Shown here one piece after another: positions 15,554 to 24,578 of a DNA stretch of 56,750 nt. Below the pieces are notes generated by a model. It did not search any database, was not told the DNA's origin, and was given only the letters and a program-made list of their open reading frames with translations. The first letter of the stretch is position 1. The number at the start of each line of letters is the position of its first letter. The stretch is from an uncultured Marvinbryantia sp. (GTDB taxonomy: Bacteria; Bacillota; Clostridia; Lachnospirales; Lachnospiraceae). A program made the position numbers and the translations under genes. The stretch covers positions 1 to 56,750 of the forward strand of contig NZ_CAJKOX010000031.1 in NCBI RefSeq assembly GCF_905201705.1, read 5' to 3'.

Positions 15554-17719
15554 TTAATGCATCAGCATGGAAACCAGCAGGTAGATCAGCGTTCCGCAAA
15601 GCCCCAGGCAGAACAGGATCAGTCCGTAGGAAAGGCTTCGGCCGATGATGCCGGTATTCTCCTTAAAGCTCTCGTAGGCGAGCGCGAAGCTGTGCTCATA
15701 ATCTTTCTTCTTCGGATGCCTGCGCCATACGGTCAGATTGAGCAGCCCGACGATCCGGTTGACGATGCGCCCGCACACATGCGTCAGCGCATTGCCCTCC
15801 TCCAGCTCATGCGGCTGCGGACTGTCCTGGTAGATGGTCTTTCGCAGGAACACGATCACGCCGTCCGTGATCGTATCGAAAAAGCCAGCCTCCACACTTC
15901 CGGCTATCGGAAGGATTTTTGCGAGAAAATCTACCGCGTGATCGAGCACCGTGCAGACGCCGCCGCACACCGCCGGGATCGCCGTCAGCAGGATCGGGCG
16001 GTACACATAATCCTCCAGATCCAGCACGCGCGGCCAGCGGTTCACGTAAACGGTGCTGCCGTCCGGCTGCTTTACAATCATCCAGGTGCGCACGATAAGC
16101 ACATAGATCAACACGCCGATCGTGATGGAGATCAGTCCTCCCTTTAAATTTGTCAGACTGAAATATGCCACCGTGTGCGGATTTTCCGCAAGCCCGCAAA
16201 AACTCTGCGCCATATCAGCGATCTTATCCATCGTCAGATGCGGAAACGCGCCCATCAGAGGAAACAGCAGCGCCGGAACGCCGATTGCTGCCGCGCTCAC
16301 CTTATTCATATACCTTCCGCACATGCTGTCGTACTTTTTCTGCACTGCCGCGTCGTTGTTTTTCTCAACGAACACCGCAAAGAACAGCTTGCACATATAC
16401 GCCACGGTAAGTCCCCCGCTGATAAGGAACAGCCACTCGATGATCTTCATATCGCTGACGCCAAAAAAGCCCTGCGCCAGCGCGCCCTCTTTGAGCGCCT
16501 CCATATACTCCACAATGCTCTCGTGGATAAGCGTCTTGCTGATATAGCCAGAAAACAGCGGAATGCCGCCGATGCCGAGCGCTCCGGAAAGATAAATTGC
16601 CGCGAGCAGCGGCTTCTTTCTGCCAAAGCCGCGGATTTCGTTTAAGTTTAATTTATGCAGGTTCATAAAGATGACGCCCGCCACCATAAAAAGCACCAGC
16701 TTGAAAAGCGAATGGTTCACCATGTGAAGAATGCTCCCGCGCACCGCAAGGGCGTTTTCTTCTGCGAGCAGTCCCTGCATCCCGACGCCCACCAGGATAA
16801 AGCCGATCTGCGACACCGACGAGCACGCCAGCGTGCGCTTGAAATCAACGGAGAACAGTGCGAGCATGGCACCGACCACCATCGTGAGCGTGCCGATGAT
16901 CAATACGAAGGTTCCCCACTTCCAGTCGTGCAGCAGGATCTTGCAGCTGATCACCAGAATACCGAACATACCGGTTTTCGTCAGGATACCGGAGAGCAGC
17001 GCGCTCGCCGGAGCCGGAGCGACCGGATGCGCTTTCGGAAGCCAGATATGTAAGGGAAAAGCGCCCGCCTTCGCCGCAAAGCCAAAGAACAGACACCCCG
17101 CCGCCACGTACACATTTTTGCCCTCGCAGGCGTCGTGAAGCTCGCTGATCTTTAAGGTGCCGACCTGGTTATACAGGAGGAACAAGCCCATCAGCATCAC
17201 CAGACCGCCGATCACCGCCACGGCAAGGTAGGTCGCAGCCGCGCGCAGGGACTCCTCTCTCTCGTCCTGCGCTACCCACACGTAAGAAGCAAGGGACATC
17301 ACCTCAAAGAACACAAAGGTCGTATAAAGATCCGCCGAGAAGAAGATTCCCTCGGTTGCCCCAAGCGTCACCAGCAGGAACAGGTAATAGCGGTTCCGAT
17401 TGCTGTAGTGCGCAAAATACTGCGCGCTGAACAGCGTCGTCGCCATCCACATAAACGCCGCGATCGCGCCGTATACTGCGCGGAAGCCCTCCGTCTCAAA
17501 GGAAAGTCCCATGCCGCAGACGCCCGGAACCGTAAAGCCCGCCCCGTCTGCCCCCTTTATGATAAGCAGAAGGAGCACAAGCAGAAACTCTGCGATCGTA
17601 ACGCAGCCCGCCGCCCGGTCGCGCAGCGTCTTATCTTTTCTTCCCACCAGGAAGGATACGCCCGCTCCAAGCATCGGAAAAAATACGATAACCGCCAGTA
17701 AAAAGAAATTGTTTTCCAT
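15554..17719 (-). CDS. Mrp/complex-I-like antiporter subunit, long form (fourth of four)
   Basis: 721 residues with about 14 membrane spans plus a C-terminal extension of about 200 residues with two or more further spans, recalling NuoL/MrpA length. The proton-path residues are present: Glu in FFEVMSLASY, Lys in AKAGAFPLHIWLP, Lys in HSLFKLVLF, and Lys in SGYISK. It is a membrane ion-translocating subunit of the Mrp-like complex encoded by this operon. It is last in the operon, and starts 18 nt after the preceding subunit gene. No hydrogenase or NADH-binding gene follows, so it is not part of complex I. Confidence 0.9.
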   Translation of the reverse strand: MENNFFLLAVIVFFPMLGAGVSFLVGRKDKTLRDRAAGCVTIAEFLLVLLLLIIKGADGAGFTVPGVCGMGLSFETEGFRAVYGAIAAFMWMATTLFSAQYFAHYSNRNRYYLFLLVTLGATEGIFFSADLYTTFVFFEVMSLASYVWVAQDEREESLRAAATYLAVAVIGGLVMLMGLFLLYNQVGTLKISELHDACEGKNVYVAAGCLFFGFAAKAGAFPLHIWLPKAHPVAPAPASALLSGILTKTGMFGILVISCKILLHDWKWGTFVLIIGTLTMVVGAMLALFSVDFKRTLACSSVSQIGFILVGVGMQGLLAEENALAVRGSILHMVNHSLFKLVLFMVAGVIFMNLHKLNLNEIRGFGRKKPLLAAIYLSGALGIGGIPLFSGYISKTLIHESIVEYMEALKEGALAQGFFGVSDMKIIEWLFLISGGLTVAYMCKLFFAVFVEKNNDAAVQKKYDSMCGRYMNKVSAAAIGVPALLFPLMGAFPHLTMDKIADMAQSFCGLAENPHTVAYFSLTNLKGGLISITIGVLIYVLIVRTWMIVKQPDGSTVYVNRWPRVLDLEDYVYRPILLTAIPAVCGGVCTVLDHAVDFLAKILPIAGSVEAGFFDTITDGVIVFLRKTIYQDSPQPHELEEGNALTHVCGRIVNRIVGLLNLTVWRRHPKKKDYEHSFALAYESFKENTGIIGRSLSYGLILFCLGLCGTLIYLLVSMLMH

Positions 17720-17737
17720 TTTTGCGTTCCCTCCTTT

Positions 17738-19213
17738 CTAATAGATACCCGCCGCAACGTCCTGGAAAAAGGCGATCAGCGGCGAGGAAAACAGACCGAG
17801 CACGATCACGCCCGCCGCAAAGCAGATGAGCGGCAGACACATTTTCCAGGTCGGATCCTTCACGGACGCAATTGCAGAATCATCGAAATCCCTGCCCGGG
17901 AAAAACGCCCGGATGACGATCGACATCATATAGATTGCCGTCAGAAGCGCGGAGATCAGCAGGCAGCCGATACCAAAATACGCCTGCACATTGCCGCTCT
18001 CCACTGCCGCCCCCGCCAGATTCCACTTGCTGACAAAGCCTGCCAGTCCCGGCACGCCCATCAGTCCGAGCGCGGAGACAGTAAAGCAGCCGAACACGAC
18101 CGGCATTTTTCTGCCCATGCCGTTCATCTCATAGATGTAGCTCTTGCCCGTCTGGTGCATAAAAGCACCGGCGCACAGGAAGGAGCAGATCTTCATAAAG
18201 GCGTGGCAGACCATATGCGCCAGCGCGCCCGTCATCCCCCACGGAGTCATAATGGTGGCGCCGAAAATGATGTAGGACAGGTTGCTTACCGTCGAGTAGG
18301 CGAGACGCCGCTTGATGTGCGTCTCCTTGACGGCACGGCTGCAGCCGTACACGATGGAAAACATCGCAAAGCCCATCACGACTGCCTGCACCCAGGTACC
18401 GCGCAAAAAGTCCGTGCCAAAGCTGTAGTATGTCAATCGGATGATCGCAAACACACCCGCCTTCACGACGGCAACCGCGTGAAGCAGCGCCGTGACCGGC
18501 GTTGGCGCAACGCCCGCGCTCGGAAGCCAGGAGCTTAAAGGCCAGATTGCCGCCTTAACGCCAAAACCCATAAACGCAAGCAAATAAATCAGCAGCAGCG
18601 TGTTCGTCTTATCGCCGATTTTTTCGAGGTTTAATACGCCGCCCATCACAAACTCCACCGTATCCCCGTATACGATCAAAAAGACCAGTCCGAGGAGCGC
18701 GAACGCCGCCCCGCCCAGGGAATAGTAAAGATACTTGCGGCTCGCGAGGATCGCCTCCCGCTTTAAGGTGTGCATCACCAGCGGCACCGTCACCAGCGTC
18801 AGCATCTCGTAAAAGAAATACATGCTGAGCATATCGGACGCAAACGCAATGCCAAGCGTTATGCCGTAGGTCATACTGTAAAACATGAAAAATATCTTCT
18901 CGTGCCCCTCATGCTCCATATACTCAAAGGAGTACAGCATCGCCAGCGGCCACAGCACCGCCACCAGACCTGCGAACACCATCGACATGCCGTCGATCTT
19001 GAAGGAAATGGACAGATCGCGCACAAAATAGATCACCTCAAAAACCTCCGTCGGGCCGTGCGCCACCAGGGACAGCACGATCGCCGAGGTCGCAAGCATA
19101 AGAAGCTCCAGATATACCATCATTCCCTTCCGCTTTTTAAACGGAAGCAGCGGCGTCAGAGCGCCGCCGATGATCGGCAGCAAAATTGCAGCTAAAATCC
19201 AGTATTCACTCAT
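17738..19213 (-). CDS. Mrp/complex-I-like antiporter subunit (third of four)
   Basis: 491 residues and about 14 membrane spans, of the NuoM/MrpD type. The key charged residues are kept: FYEMLTL (Glu), VKAAIWPLSSWLP (Lys), HAFMKICSF (Lys), GFVSKWNLAG (Lys). It is almost the same length as the next subunit upstream and shares motifs such as FLRGTWVQ and KRRLAYSTVSNLSYI. The pair probably arose by duplication. It translocates cations or protons across the cell membrane. The gap to the preceding gene is 15 nt. Confidence 0.9.
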   Translation of the reverse strand: MSEYWILAAILLPIIGGALTPLLPFKKRKGMMVYLELLMLATSAIVLSLVAHGPTEVFEVIYFVRDLSISFKIDGMSMVFAGLVAVLWPLAMLYSFEYMEHEGHEKIFFMFYSMTYGITLGIAFASDMLSMYFFYEMLTLVTVPLVMHTLKREAILASRKYLYYSLGGAAFALLGLVFLIVYGDTVEFVMGGVLNLEKIGDKTNTLLLIYLLAFMGFGVKAAIWPLSSWLPSAGVAPTPVTALLHAVAVVKAGVFAIIRLTYYSFGTDFLRGTWVQAVVMGFAMFSIVYGCSRAVKETHIKRRLAYSTVSNLSYIIFGATIMTPWGMTGALAHMVCHAFMKICSFLCAGAFMHQTGKSYIYEMNGMGRKMPVVFGCFTVSALGLMGVPGLAGFVSKWNLAGAAVESGNVQAYFGIGCLLISALLTAIYMMSIVIRAFFPGRDFDDSAIASVKDPTWKMCLPLICFAAGVIVLGLFSSPLIAFFQDVAAGIY

Positions 19214-19228
19214 ATTCCGCCGCCCTCC

Positions 19229-20707
19229 TTACAGCACCGCACTGACGATCCCGGAAAGATACGCCGTCAGCGGGTTCGGGAACACGCCCAGAAGCACCGC
19301 AAGCGCGGCAAGGATCGCCAGTGGAATCGTCATTGTCTTTACCGGTTCCAGTTTTTTCAGAGACTTATAATCGTAGTCCGCTCCCGGCAAAAAACCTTTG
19401 ATGGTAATTGGCAGAAGGTATCCTGCCGTCAGCAGCGCGCTGACAAGCAGCACTACCGGGCCGAGCCAGGAAAATACGGAAATGCCCGATTCCAGGGAGC
19501 CGGTCGCCAGATACCATTTGCTGATAAAGCCGCTTGCAGGCGGAATACCGATCAGCGCCAGAGATGCAAACGTATAGCACCAGATCGTCACCGGCATCTC
19601 CTTGCCGATGCCCGTCAGCTCATCCACCCGCGTCCTTCCGGTGCGGTAGATGATCGCTCCGGCGGAGAGGAACAGGCAGGACTTGATGATCGCATGAAAC
19701 ACAATATGCAGGAGCGATCCCGTCATCGCCTGCGGCTGCAGCAGCGCAAGCCCGAACAGGATGTAGGACGCCTGGCTGACGGTCGAGTAGGCGAGCCTCT
19801 TCTTTAAAAGCTTCTCACGGTAAGCAAGCATGGAGCCCATAAATACCGTGATCAGCGTCAGCACCAGCCACGTCGTCTGCACCCAGGTGCCGCGCAGAAA
19901 GTCCGGACCGATCACATAAAATACGGTGCGGATCACGCCGATAACGCCCGCCTTTACGATCAGACCGGACAGCACCGCGCTCGCCGGAGCAGGCGCCACC
20001 GGATGCGCAGTCGGCAGCCAGGCGTGCATCGGAAACATACCCGCCTTCACGCCGAAGCCAAGGATCATAAAGAACGCGATCACCAGCAGCATACCCTCAT
20101 GACCGACCACCCGCGTCATGTCGAGCGAGCCTCCTGCGGTAAAATCAAGTGTCACGGCATACTGGTTCATAAAGTAGATACCAAGCAGCACCATGTATGC
20201 GCCGCAGAGAGAATAAAACAGGTACTTCATTCCCGCCATCAGCGCCTCCCGCGTCCTTGTGTGCAGCACAAGCGGGAGCGACGTCAGCGTCATGATCTCA
20301 TAAAATACATAAAACGTGATCAGATTGCCGGAGAACGCCAGCGCGAGAAGCACCCCGTACACGATCAGATAAAAACCAAAATAGCGCTTTTCCTCCTGCT
20401 CGTGTTTCATGTACTCGAAGGAAAATACCCCGGCAAGCACCCACACAAGCGACACGATCACCGCGTACAGCCTGCCGAGCGCGTCCACACGGAAGAAAAT
20501 TTTTAGGTTATCTCCAAATTGCAGCAGCAGTAATTCCTTTTCGCCGCCAAAAATCACCAGCATCGCCAGCGCCGCCGTGACCGCAAGGGCGATGCCCGTC
20601 ATGCGGATAAGTCTTGCGCGTTCCCTGAAAACCGGCAGAATCAGTACCGCCGCGCCGCAGAGGATCGGAAAAAATACCGCGATAACGATCCAGATAGAAT
20701 GATTCAT
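19229..20707 (-). CDS. Mrp/complex-I-like antiporter subunit (second of four)
   Basis: 492 residues, NuoM/MrpD type, about 14 membrane spans. Functional residues: FYEIMTL (Glu), VKAGMFPMHAWLP (Lys), HAIIKSCLF (Lys), GFISKWYLA (Lys). The segment PTAHPVAPAPASAVLSG is the broken-helix region typical of the family. It is similar along its length to the following subunit (491 residues). The gap to the preceding subunit gene is 18 nt. Confidence 0.9.
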   Translation of the reverse strand: MNHSIWIVIAVFFPILCGAAVLILPVFRERARLIRMTGIALAVTAALAMLVIFGGEKELLLLQFGDNLKIFFRVDALGRLYAVIVSLVWVLAGVFSFEYMKHEQEEKRYFGFYLIVYGVLLALAFSGNLITFYVFYEIMTLTSLPLVLHTRTREALMAGMKYLFYSLCGAYMVLLGIYFMNQYAVTLDFTAGGSLDMTRVVGHEGMLLVIAFFMILGFGVKAGMFPMHAWLPTAHPVAPAPASAVLSGLIVKAGVIGVIRTVFYVIGPDFLRGTWVQTTWLVLTLITVFMGSMLAYREKLLKKRLAYSTVSQASYILFGLALLQPQAMTGSLLHIVFHAIIKSCLFLSAGAIIYRTGRTRVDELTGIGKEMPVTIWCYTFASLALIGIPPASGFISKWYLATGSLESGISVFSWLGPVVLLVSALLTAGYLLPITIKGFLPGADYDYKSLKKLEPVKTMTIPLAILAALAVLLGVFPNPLTAYLSGIVSAVL

Positions 20708-20725
20708 TTGTCCTCTCCTTTCCTC

Positions 20726-22240
20726 TTACGCAAAATTTGAAAGCCCGGTCTCTATGATGTGCAGGATCGGCTCCGACATCATACCGAGCGCCATATTCAG
20801 CATCACGAACAGCACGATCGTAAACGTGTAAAGCTTCTGCTGGCCCATGGTGACGGTCGTATAGCCTTTTTCCTTTATCACACTCTTCTTTTCCGGCACG
20901 TAGATGCGGATAACCGTCTTTAAGAAATAAATCGCATTTAAGATCGTACTGATCGCCAGAACGATCAGCGTCGGCAGCATCTTCATGGTCGGATGCAGCA
21001 CCGCCGCCTCCGCGAACAGAAGCTTGCTCACAAACCCGGCAAAGATCGGCACACCGACCATCGAGAGCGAGCCGACCGTGAAGCCGACGCCCGCGATCTT
21101 GTTACGGTAGCCCGCGCCCGTCAGCGCGAAGAAGCTGCGGCTGCCCGCCGACACATCCGTAAGCCCGATCGCCGAGATAAACAGCAGCGACTTCGTGGCG
21201 GAGTGCGCCAGGATATGAAAGATGCTTGCCACCATACCTTCTGTTGTTCCAAGTCCAAAGCCCATGTAGATATAGCCGATCTGCGCCACCGACGAAAAGG
21301 CGATCATCCTGCGGATGTCCTTTTCCATGATCGCGCTCACGGAGCCGAAGATCATGCCGCAGAGGCCGAACACAAACAGCACGTTCAGAATCTTGCTTTC
21401 GCAGATAATGTCAAAGCCGATCACACGGTAGAATATCTTGATCAGCAGGAAAATATATCCCTTGGACACCAGGCTGGACAGCATCGCCGCCGAGGAAACT
21501 GTCGAGTAGCCGTAGGCGTCCGGCAGCCAGGAATGGAACGGGAACAGGGCGCTCTTGATGGAAAGACCGACCGTGATCAGACCGATGGTGATGATCATCG
21601 GGATGCGGTAGGTTCCCGCTGCCATGATTGTCTCCACCTGCTCTTTGATGTTGGACATCAGCAGATGCCCGGTCAGGTCATAAAGCATACAGATGCCCAT
21701 GAGCAGCAGTCCGGAGCCTAAAAGACTCATGATCATGTAGCGCACCGCCGCCTCGATCGTTCTTCCGTTCTGGCGGATCATGATCAGACCGCAGGCGGAG
21801 ATCGTGTTGATCTCGACAAACACATACGCCGTAAACAGGTCGTTTGTGTAGACCAGCGCCAGCAGGGAGCTTAAAAGAAGGTCCGTCAGGATATAGTAAA
21901 TGTTGTGCTTGCTCTTTTCCACCTCATCGTCCAGCTTTTTTCTGCCGCCGAGCATCGAGAGCAGCATAACCATGCAGAAGGCGAGCGCCATCGCCGCCTC
22001 CAGCGCGCCCGCGCGGATCTCGTTGCCCCAGGGAGCCGGGAAGTGTCCCATCATAAAGGTATAGCTTCCGCCCACCTCTATCATGTAGCCCAGAAGCCAC
22101 GCCGACATCACCCCGATAACCGTGATCACCGCCGTGTTCAGCCACTTTGCATATTTTCCGGGCAGAACAGAGGATATTATACCGGAAAACATGGAGATCA
22201 TGATAGAAAAGAAGGGGACATTCTGTACAAACGCCATCAC
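20726..22240 (-). CDS. mrpD: MrpD/NuoN-like antiporter subunit (first of four)
   Basis: 504 residues, about 14 membrane spans. It looks most like MrpD/NuoN: FVEINTISACGLIM (Glu), IKSALFPFHSWLPDAYG (Lys), HSATKSLLF (Lys), GFVSKLLFAE (Lys). It is placed directly after mrpC, as mrpD is in ordinary mrp operons; the start codon overlaps the mrpC stop in an ATGA. This supports calling it mrpD and the three that follow additional or MrpA-derived subunits. Confidence 0.9.
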   Translation of the reverse strand: MMAFVQNVPFFSIMISMFSGIISSVLPGKYAKWLNTAVITVIGVMSAWLLGYMIEVGGSYTFMMGHFPAPWGNEIRAGALEAAMALAFCMVMLLSMLGGRKKLDDEVEKSKHNIYYILTDLLLSSLLALVYTNDLFTAYVFVEINTISACGLIMIRQNGRTIEAAVRYMIMSLLGSGLLLMGICMLYDLTGHLLMSNIKEQVETIMAAGTYRIPMIITIGLITVGLSIKSALFPFHSWLPDAYGYSTVSSAAMLSSLVSKGYIFLLIKIFYRVIGFDIICESKILNVLFVFGLCGMIFGSVSAIMEKDIRRMIAFSSVAQIGYIYMGFGLGTTEGMVASIFHILAHSATKSLLFISAIGLTDVSAGSRSFFALTGAGYRNKIAGVGFTVGSLSMVGVPIFAGFVSKLLFAEAAVLHPTMKMLPTLIVLAISTILNAIYFLKTVIRIYVPEKKSVIKEKGYTTVTMGQQKLYTFTIVLFVMLNMALGMMSEPILHIIETGLSNFA

Positions 22241-22614
22241 AGTCCCTCCTTTTTCAGCCGGGAGGAAATCTCATCCAGATCCAGCGTGTGATAGCGCTTA
22301 TAAAGCCGCACCGTCAGAGAAAGCATCAGCGCCGTGACGGAGACGGATACCACGATGCCCGTCAGCACAAGGCCGCTGGGGATCGGGTTGATATACGCCT
22401 CGACCTCCTGCACGCCGTTCACTACGATCGGAGCCACGCGTCCGGAAATATAGCCCTTTTCCGCGAGAAACAGGTACACCGCCGTGTCCATGATATTCAG
22501 ACCGATGATCTTCTTGATCAGATTTTTCTGAAGGAGCAGGTTTGCGAATCCGATCCCGAACAGGATCATCGCGATCTCCTCTCCCATATTTGCCATAAAG
22601 TTTGAACCGATCAT
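22237..22614 (-). CDS. mrpC: MrpC/NuoK-like subunit
   Basis: 125 residues from the ATG at 22614, which lies 1 nt after the mrpB stop; the longer in-frame version would overlap mrpB. There are three membrane spans, and the NuoK-like motifs are FGIGFANLLLQKNLIKKIIG and ALMLSLTVRLYKRY. It is a small membrane subunit of the Mrp complex that is homologous to NuoK. It overlaps mrpD by 4 nt. Confidence 0.93.
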   Translation of the reverse strand: MIGSNFMANMGEEIAMILFGIGFANLLLQKNLIKKIIGLNIMDTAVYLFLAEKGYISGRVAPIVVNGVQEVEAYINPIPSGLVLTGIVVSVSVTALMLSLTVRLYKRYHTLDLDEISSRLKKEGL

Positions 22615-22615
22615 G

Positions 22616-23587
22616 CTAAAAACCTCCCTTACGAAACAGTGCAAAGAATGCGTACATCGTGCAGGCGACGACCAGTCCCACGCAGATATTTAAAGGCAGG
22701 ATCAGTCCGCTGCTCAAAATCGCGCCCGGTGTGCCGAGCGGGATCCCGCTCTCCAGATGGTGCGCGCCGGTGTAGAAGGAGTAGCTTTTGGCCAGACAGT
22801 AAAAGGTCAGCGCCGAAAAACTCACCCACTTGTAGGTTTTCTCCGTAAAGAACCGTTCTGTCTTTTTAAAACCAAAGGCGTTTAGGTAGAGGATCAGGCC
22901 GGCGCCGATGATCGCGCCGCCGGAAAAGCCGCCGCCCGGAGACAGATGTCCGTTTAAGATCACGTAGATGCCGAAAATAACGATGATCGGCACCAGCACG
23001 GAAGCGATGCCCTGCAGGATGGTGTCGTTCTTCGGCTCATAAAAGCTGTCGCGTTTTTCTTCCTCCTCCGCGCTCTCCCTGCCCTTCTTCTTATCGTTGC
23101 GCAGCAGGATCAGCACCGTGCAGGTCGCGATAAACAGCACGTTTGATTCGCCGAAGGTATCGAATGCACGGTAGTCGAGGATCATGCCGGTGACGATGTT
23201 GACCGCCCCGGTGTCCTGCAGACCGTCCTCAATGTACTTCGCCGCCACCTCATTGTTGGTCGGGTTATGATCGCTTCCCACAGGCGGAAGGTAGGACACC
23301 TCGACCAGCAGGATCGTGATCAGAAGCAGACAGCAGATCAGCGCCGCCGCCCTGTAAAAGCGCTGGAAAAAACGGTAGATCGGGTTGTGCTCGGTATCGT
23401 ACACCCTGTCGATCACCTTGTCGTGATCCCTCCGGTAGCGCCGTAATTTCTTTTCATTCGGTATGTACTCCTGCTGCGGCACGATCTCAACGTTGTCAAG
23501 GTAGGGATCCTTCTCGCCGCTGATCCACCCGCGCATACGGACCAGGAGCCGTTTTTTGTATTCTTCCTCGGAAATCTTCTTACTCAT
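22616..23587 (-). CDS. mrpB: Fused MbhE-like and MrpB subunit
   Basis: 323 residues. It has a charged N-terminal tail of about 75 residues, a membrane span, and then DYRAFDTFGESNVLF, the conserved motif of the extreme C-terminal part of MrpA (the separate MbhE subunit in archaeal hydrogenases). After another charged stretch the MnhB/MrpB domain begins (LSPGGGFSGGAIIGAGLILY). A fusion of the MbhE-like segment with MrpB is unusual; in standard Mrp the first is the end of MrpA. The cytoplasmic N-terminal tail is unexplained. It overlaps the previous gene by 8 nt. Confidence 0.88.
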   Translation of the reverse strand: MSKKISEEEYKKRLLVRMRGWISGEKDPYLDNVEIVPQQEYIPNEKKLRRYRRDHDKVIDRVYDTEHNPIYRFFQRFYRAAALICCLLLITILLVEVSYLPPVGSDHNPTNNEVAAKYIEDGLQDTGAVNIVTGMILDYRAFDTFGESNVLFIATCTVLILLRNDKKKGRESAEEEEKRDSFYEPKNDTILQGIASVLVPIIVIFGIYVILNGHLSPGGGFSGGAIIGAGLILYLNAFGFKKTERFFTEKTYKWVSFSALTFYCLAKSYSFYTGAHHLESGIPLGTPGAILSSGLILPLNICVGLVVACTMYAFFALFRKGGF

Positions 23588-23843
23588 CTTCCTTATCGTC
23601 CTCCTCTCCCATCGCGTGGATTTTCTTCAATGTCACAAAAAACAAAAGACTGGTGACGCCTGCTCCCACAGCCGCCTCGGTGATCGCAAGATCCGGGGAT
23701 TCCAGCAGGATCCAGATGATCGACATGATCAGACTGTAGGACATGTAGATCAGGATGGAATTCAGGAGGCTTTTGGAAAAGCTCACCGAGATCGCGCAGA
23801 CGATCAGAAAGCCAAGCAATATGTACTGAAAAATCTGCATCAC
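23580..23843 (-). CDS. DUF4040 subunit, equivalent of an MrpA C-terminal domain (MbhD-like)
   Basis: 87 residues, about three membrane spans. ESPDLAITEAAVGAGVTSLL is the signature of the DUF4040/MbhD domain which in classical Mrp is part of the large MrpA protein. Here it is a free-standing subunit, as in archaeal membrane-bound hydrogenase and some anaerobe Mrp-like operons. The start codon overlaps the mrpG stop by 4 nt (ATGA). Confidence 0.92.
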   Translation of the reverse strand: MMQIFQYILLGFLIVCAISVSFSKSLLNSILIYMSYSLIMSIIWILLESPDLAITEAAVGAGVTSLLFFVTLKKIHAMGEEDDKEDE

Positions 23844-24217
23844 ACTTCCTCCTTTGCCTCGTTATTTTCTTCCTCAAGGTATTCCTTTATCTCGTCGGAA
23901 ACCTCGCAGTAATTGTCCAGGTGCGGGTTTGTGGTCGCCTCCAGCCTGGAGATCAGATGCGAGGATACCGGAGATGCGCACCACAGAAATACGACCACCA
24001 GTCCCATCTTCAGAGTGGTAAAGTTGAACCCGGAAAGAATCATCAGACCGATCAGCGAGATGCCGATGCCAAGGGTATCGCCCATCGCCGCGGCGTGCAT
24101 CCGGTTCAGCACGTACTTGAATTTAAACACGCCGAGGATCTGTACAACAAACGTGAACAGTCCGAGAAGCAGCATCCCGGTGCCGAGAATAAACTGTGTC
24201 CATTTAAGAATTTCCAT
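23840..24217 (-). CDS. mrpG: MrpG subunit
   Basis: 125 residues from the ATG at 24217, preceded by GGGGAAG. Three membrane spans; FKYVLNRMHAAAMGDTLGIG is the conserved MrpG/MnhG motif. It overlaps the end of mrpF by 14 nt, and its C-terminus is acidic. It is a small accessory membrane subunit of the antiporter. Confidence 0.93.
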   Translation of the reverse strand: MEILKWTQFILGTGMLLLGLFTFVVQILGVFKFKYVLNRMHAAAMGDTLGIGISLIGLMILSGFNFTTLKMGLVVVFLWCASPVSSHLISRLEATTNPHLDNYCEVSDEIKEYLEEENNEAKEEV

Positions 24218-24578
24218 GCTCTTCCTCCCCTTCTGCACTCTGCTCTTCTTTTTCTTCCATTTCCCTGAGCCTTCTGCCGTGGTCGCGCCGCTCCAGGTAA
24301 ACGCCGGTATAGACCTTCGTCAGCACGACGACCGCCAGGAAGCTGATCATCGCATAGATCAGACAGATATCCACCAGATATCCCTCATTTAACCGCAGGG
24401 CAAGGATGGAAATAATTACCATAACCATCGTGCCCAGCATATTTACCGCCACAAGACGGTCGGCGATCGTCGGTCCGATGATCGCGCGGATCAGACAGAG
24501 CACCGCCATGACCGCAAGAACGATCAGCGCAATGTCGAACACCCATGCATACGCCTGCATCAAAGCCATATCACTCAC
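24204..24578 (-). CDS. mrpF: MrpF subunit
   Basis: 124 residues, three membrane spans. RAIIGPTIADRLVAVNMLGT is the MrpF/MnhF signature; the C-terminus is a charged Glu-rich tail of about 30 residues, longer than usual for the family. It is read in overlap with mrpE (8 nt) and mrpG (14 nt). Confidence 0.93.
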   Translation of the reverse strand: MSDMALMQAYAWVFDIALIVLAVMAVLCLIRAIIGPTIADRLVAVNMLGTMVMVIISILALRLNEGYLVDICLIYAMISFLAVVVLTKVYTGVYLERRDHGRRLREMEEKEEQSAEGEEEHGNS

